A DNA stretch of 64,000 nt from Fusibacter tunisiensis (lineage in GTDB: Bacteria > Bacillota > Clostridia > Peptostreptococcales > Acidaminobacteraceae). Positions 61,946 to 64,000 of the stretch are shown piece after piece. The position numbers were made by a program, and so were the translations under genes. The stretch spans positions 27,218 to 91,217 of the forward strand of contig NZ_JAFBDT010000007.1 of the NCBI RefSeq assembly GCF_016908355.1, in the 5' to 3' direction. Position 1 is the stretch's first letter; each line of letters begins with the position of its first letter. A model generated the notes under the pieces. The model was not told the DNA's origin. It saw nothing but the letters and a program-made list of their open reading frames with translations, and did no database searches.

Positions 61946-61973
61946 TTGCCTTTTCATTTCATTCGGGTATACT
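61946..61973 (+). promoter_or_regulatory. Aldehyde dehydrogenase promoter
   Basis: TTGCCT (61946-61951) and TATACT (61968-61973) are 16 bases apart, 35 bases before the gene. An inverted repeat, TATACCC (61929-61935) and GGGTATA (61965-61971), overlaps the -10. Confidence 0.4.
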
Positions 61974-62007
61974 TAATTCCATAATGAATGGAAAAGGAGA
62001 AGTTATC

Positions 62008-63438
62008 ATGTTTGCAGACAAACTTTATATCAACGGAAAGTGGGTTCCATCAAATTCTGATGAATGGGTAGAAATCGAAAATCCAGCCACACGTAAAATT
62101 ATCGGAAAAGTGGCACGCGGTAATGAAATTGATGTTGACATTGCAGTAAATGCAGCTTACGAAGCCTTTAAGGATTGGGCGGCTACACCTGTGGCACATC
62201 GCATTACGCTAATGGAAAAAGTCCTTGATTTCTTGCTTGACAACAAGCAAATTCTTATAGATTTAGAAGTAAAAGAACTTGGCGCACCTAAAAAGTGGGC
62301 TGAACGTGCCCATGTGGATGGCCCAATAGCTCGACTTGAAAATTACATTAGACTTGTTAAAGGATACGACTTCGTTACCGACCTGACACATGGTAGAATT
62401 GTCCGCGATCCAATAGGCGTTGTCGGATGCTTAACACCTTGGAACTACCCGCTTGGGCAAGTCATGCAGAAGGTTATCCCTGCAATTCTTTGTGGCAATA
62501 CTGTTGTTCTTAAACCCTCTCAAAATGCACCTTTAAGTTCACTTATACTTGCCAAGGCTTTTGATCATGCTGGTTTCCCCAAAGGTGTTTTTAATCTTGT
62601 AACCGGTCGAGCCGGGGAAGTTGGTAACGCACTTGCAACCCACCGAAAAGTATCCATGATTTCTTTTACAGGTTCTACCAAAGGCGGGAAAGAAGTGAGT
62701 GCAATGGCTATGGAAAGTGTCAAAAAAATCGCCTTAGAACTTGGTGGAAAATCCGCAAACATCATTTTAGAAGGCGCCGATTATAAAAAAGCTGTCTACA
62801 CAAACTTAAAATCATGCTTTGACAACACCGGACAAACTTGTGCGGCGCTTACACGCATGTTGGTTCCTAAAAAACACCTCGAATCAATTGAATCCATAGT
62901 GGTTGAAATGTCCAATGAGTTTACTGTAGGCGATCCAGAACTTGAAACAACTGATATTGGCCCACTGGCAAGTAAGAAACAGTTTCTTAAAGTAAAAAAA
63001 TATATTGAAGAGGGCCTAAATGAAGGCGCTCGAATGATTGTTGGAAGTGTCCCAGATTCCTATGAAAATGGGTATTTTGTGACCCCTGTTGTTTTTTCAG
63101 ATGTTCACAATCACATGCGCATCGCAAAAGATGAAATCTTTGGACCAGTAATTTCAATTATCCCATACGATTCCGTGGAGGATGCAATTGAAATTGCAAA
63201 TGATTCGGTCTACGGTTTATCTGGCGCTGTTTTTGGGCCAGAACCTTTAGCTTATGAAGTCGCTATGAAACTTCAAACAGGTACAGTTTATGTAAATGAT
63301 GGCAAACGTGACATAGACGCCCCGTTTGGTGGCTACAAGCAATCTGGTATTGGACGTGAAGGGGGTATAATTGGTATCGAAGAGTTCTTAGAAGTTAAAT
63401 CTGTCTTCTTTAAAAAAGAAACCGTTTATCAACTCTAG
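62008..63438 (+). CDS. NAD(P)-dependent aldehyde dehydrogenase
   Basis: This 476-residue enzyme has GCLTPWNYPLGQVMQKVIPA (NAD pocket), FTGSTKGGKEVS, the general base Glu in LELGGKSANII (about 250), and the catalytic Cys in FDNTGQTCAALTRM (about 283). It oxidises an aldehyde to an acid; substrate unknown. The real start is ATG 62008 because AAAGGAG precedes it; the frame from 61909 adds 33 residues lacking a ribosome site. It has its own promoter and terminator. Confidence 0.92.
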   Translation: MFADKLYINGKWVPSNSDEWVEIENPATRKIIGKVARGNEIDVDIAVNAAYEAFKDWAATPVAHRITLMEKVLDFLLDNKQILIDLEVKELGAPKKWAERAHVDGPIARLENYIRLVKGYDFVTDLTHGRIVRDPIGVVGCLTPWNYPLGQVMQKVIPAILCGNTVVLKPSQNAPLSSLILAKAFDHAGFPKGVFNLVTGRAGEVGNALATHRKVSMISFTGSTKGGKEVSAMAMESVKKIALELGGKSANIILEGADYKKAVYTNLKSCFDNTGQTCAALTRMLVPKKHLESIESIVVEMSNEFTVGDPELETTDIGPLASKKQFLKVKKYIEEGLNEGARMIVGSVPDSYENGYFVTPVVFSDVHNHMRIAKDEIFGPVISIIPYDSVEDAIEIANDSVYGLSGAVFGPEPLAYEVAMKLQTGTVYVNDGKRDIDAPFGGYKQSGIGREGGIIGIEEFLEVKSVFFKKETVYQL

Positions 63439-63445
63439 TTGACGC

Positions 63446-63491
63446 AAAAATTCCTGAAATCTCAAATTTAAATGAGGTTTCAGGAATTTTT
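63446..63491. terminator. Bidirectional terminator
   Basis: A long stem, AAAAATTCCTGAAA-CTC/GAG-TTTCAGGAATTTTT, with a 10-base loop sits between the converging aldehyde dehydrogenase and plsY genes. Confidence 0.92.
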
Positions 63492-63492
63492 C

Positions 63493-63912
63493 TTAGAACC
63501 GTTTGTATCCAATTACACTTGAGACTCTGCTTTCTGTTCCATTTTGAAGTCTCTTATAGTTTGGCAAATGGAGCCATAAACTTAGAAACATGCCTGACAA
63601 AGCTACCAAAATAGGTATAAGGCCAAGATTAAGGTATAACGTTATCCCAAGCATATATAACGTCAGGGCCAAAGTTCCCAAAATAATATAATCTGTAATC
63701 AAAGTTGCTATAATAATTGTCAGCAAGGCTAACAAACCTAAAAATCCGTTCATCCCTATAATGATACCAATTAAAGCCGCCGTCCCTTTACCACCTTTAA
63801 AACGCATGTAAAATGGGAAAATATGGCCCAAAATTACACTGTAGCCATTCAAATACAAAAGGACTGCACCGCTCGAATCCAAACTTGCTTGAAACAGGAG
63901 TTTGAGTGACAT
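63493..63912 (-). pseudogene. plsY: Glycerol-3-phosphate acyltransferase PlsY, 5'-truncated
   Basis: The 139-residue remainder keeps the C-terminal half of PlsY: VILGHIFPFYMRFKGGKGTA (about 27-46, with the KGGKGTA substrate loop), three further membrane helices and the final PNYKRLQNGTES motif. The N-terminal half, including the GSxNxGATN region, is missing. The first codon, ATG ending at 63912, comes from the edge of the insertion element, and no ribosome site is properly spaced before it. PlsY normally makes lysophosphatidic acid from acyl-phosphate, so another copy must exist if the pathway is essential. It is probably a broken gene, though the rest may lie beyond the element. Confidence 0.85.
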
Positions 63913-64000
63913 ACTCCCACCACTTAAGAAGTGGGGGCTTCTCGTTCGAATAGCCTAATGGCTACAGCATAAGCGAGCTATCCCCGTGTGCCCCACGGTT
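63910..64000 (-). mobile_element. End of an IS200/IS605-type (TnpB-associated) element
   Basis: Read on the minus strand, this segment has stacked hairpins (TAGCC/GGCTA at 63951-63964 and CCACTT/AAGTGG at 63920-63934 with flanking C/G runs) ending GGGAGTATGTCAC beside plsY sequence. This resembles the right end of IS605-family tnpB elements, where an omega RNA overlaps the end. The boundary is within a few bases of 63910. The rest of the element lies outside the window. Confidence 0.65.

Noticed and set aside
61909..62007. 33-residue N-terminal extension of the aldehyde dehydrogenase
   Set aside because: It has no ribosome site and runs through the promoter; ATG 62008 has AAAGGAG.

Overview
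The window is AT-rich, densely coded DNA from a low-GC anaerobic Firmicute, most likely a Clostridia member of the Peptostreptococcales type. This placement rests on strong GGAGG ribosome sites, frequent TTG/GTG starts, a clostridial-style purine catabolic cluster, hemerythrin, RocB and many c-di-GMP and chemotaxis proteins. I cannot fix genus or species. No tRNA, rRNA or CRISPR was seen, and no gap between genes exceeds about 210 bases.

Region 1 (1-12524) is a purine/amide catabolic block on the minus strand. It holds a PucR regulator followed by AllH-like (DUF2877) and FdrA-like genes (the latter cut by the window edge), a UraA-type permease, and a six-gene operon: amidase, chemoreceptor, FMO-like flavoprotein and a three-subunit molybdenum hydroxylase (set A).

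Region 2 (12611-26567) is mostly general metabolism. It has a polyphosphate operon (ROK kinase, small zinc-ribbon protein, Ppx, Ppk), hemerythrin, a phosphoesterase, an acetyltransferase, YaaA, a divergent ClC protein, a RocB-like peptidase, and a LemA/TPM/DsrE/DEAD-helicase/metallopeptidase run.

Region 3 (26673-41785) is the centrepiece: thirteen tightly packed minus-strand genes with one strong terminator at the 3' end. Two molybdenum hydroxylase trios (sets C and B) bracket YgeY, YgeW, two PLP enzymes, a hydantoinase, SsnA and a PreA-like FMN/4Fe-4S oxidoreductase. The inferred route is hydroxylation of purines, possible reductive dearomatisation, ring opening by SsnA and the hydantoinase, deacylation by YgeY, carbamoyl transfer by YgeW (carbamoyl phosphate, hence ATP), and deamination by PLP lyases. 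No carbamate kinase is in the window. A TCTGAATATTCAGA palindrome lies at the promoter of this operon, and near-copies precede the permease and the amidase operon, suggesting shared control.

Region 4 (41938-63438) has a cation efflux protein, an ABC exporter, an operon combining an EAL phosphodiesterase with a DnaJ-type zinc-finger protein and a degenerate PAS/GGDEF protein, two TPR-GGDEF cyclases, a CZB chemoreceptor, a trigger-factor-like lipoprotein, MFS, MATE and EamA transporters, and an aldehyde dehydrogenase. At the right edge, plsY is cut off by the terminal hairpin region of what looks like an IS200/IS605-type (TnpB) element.
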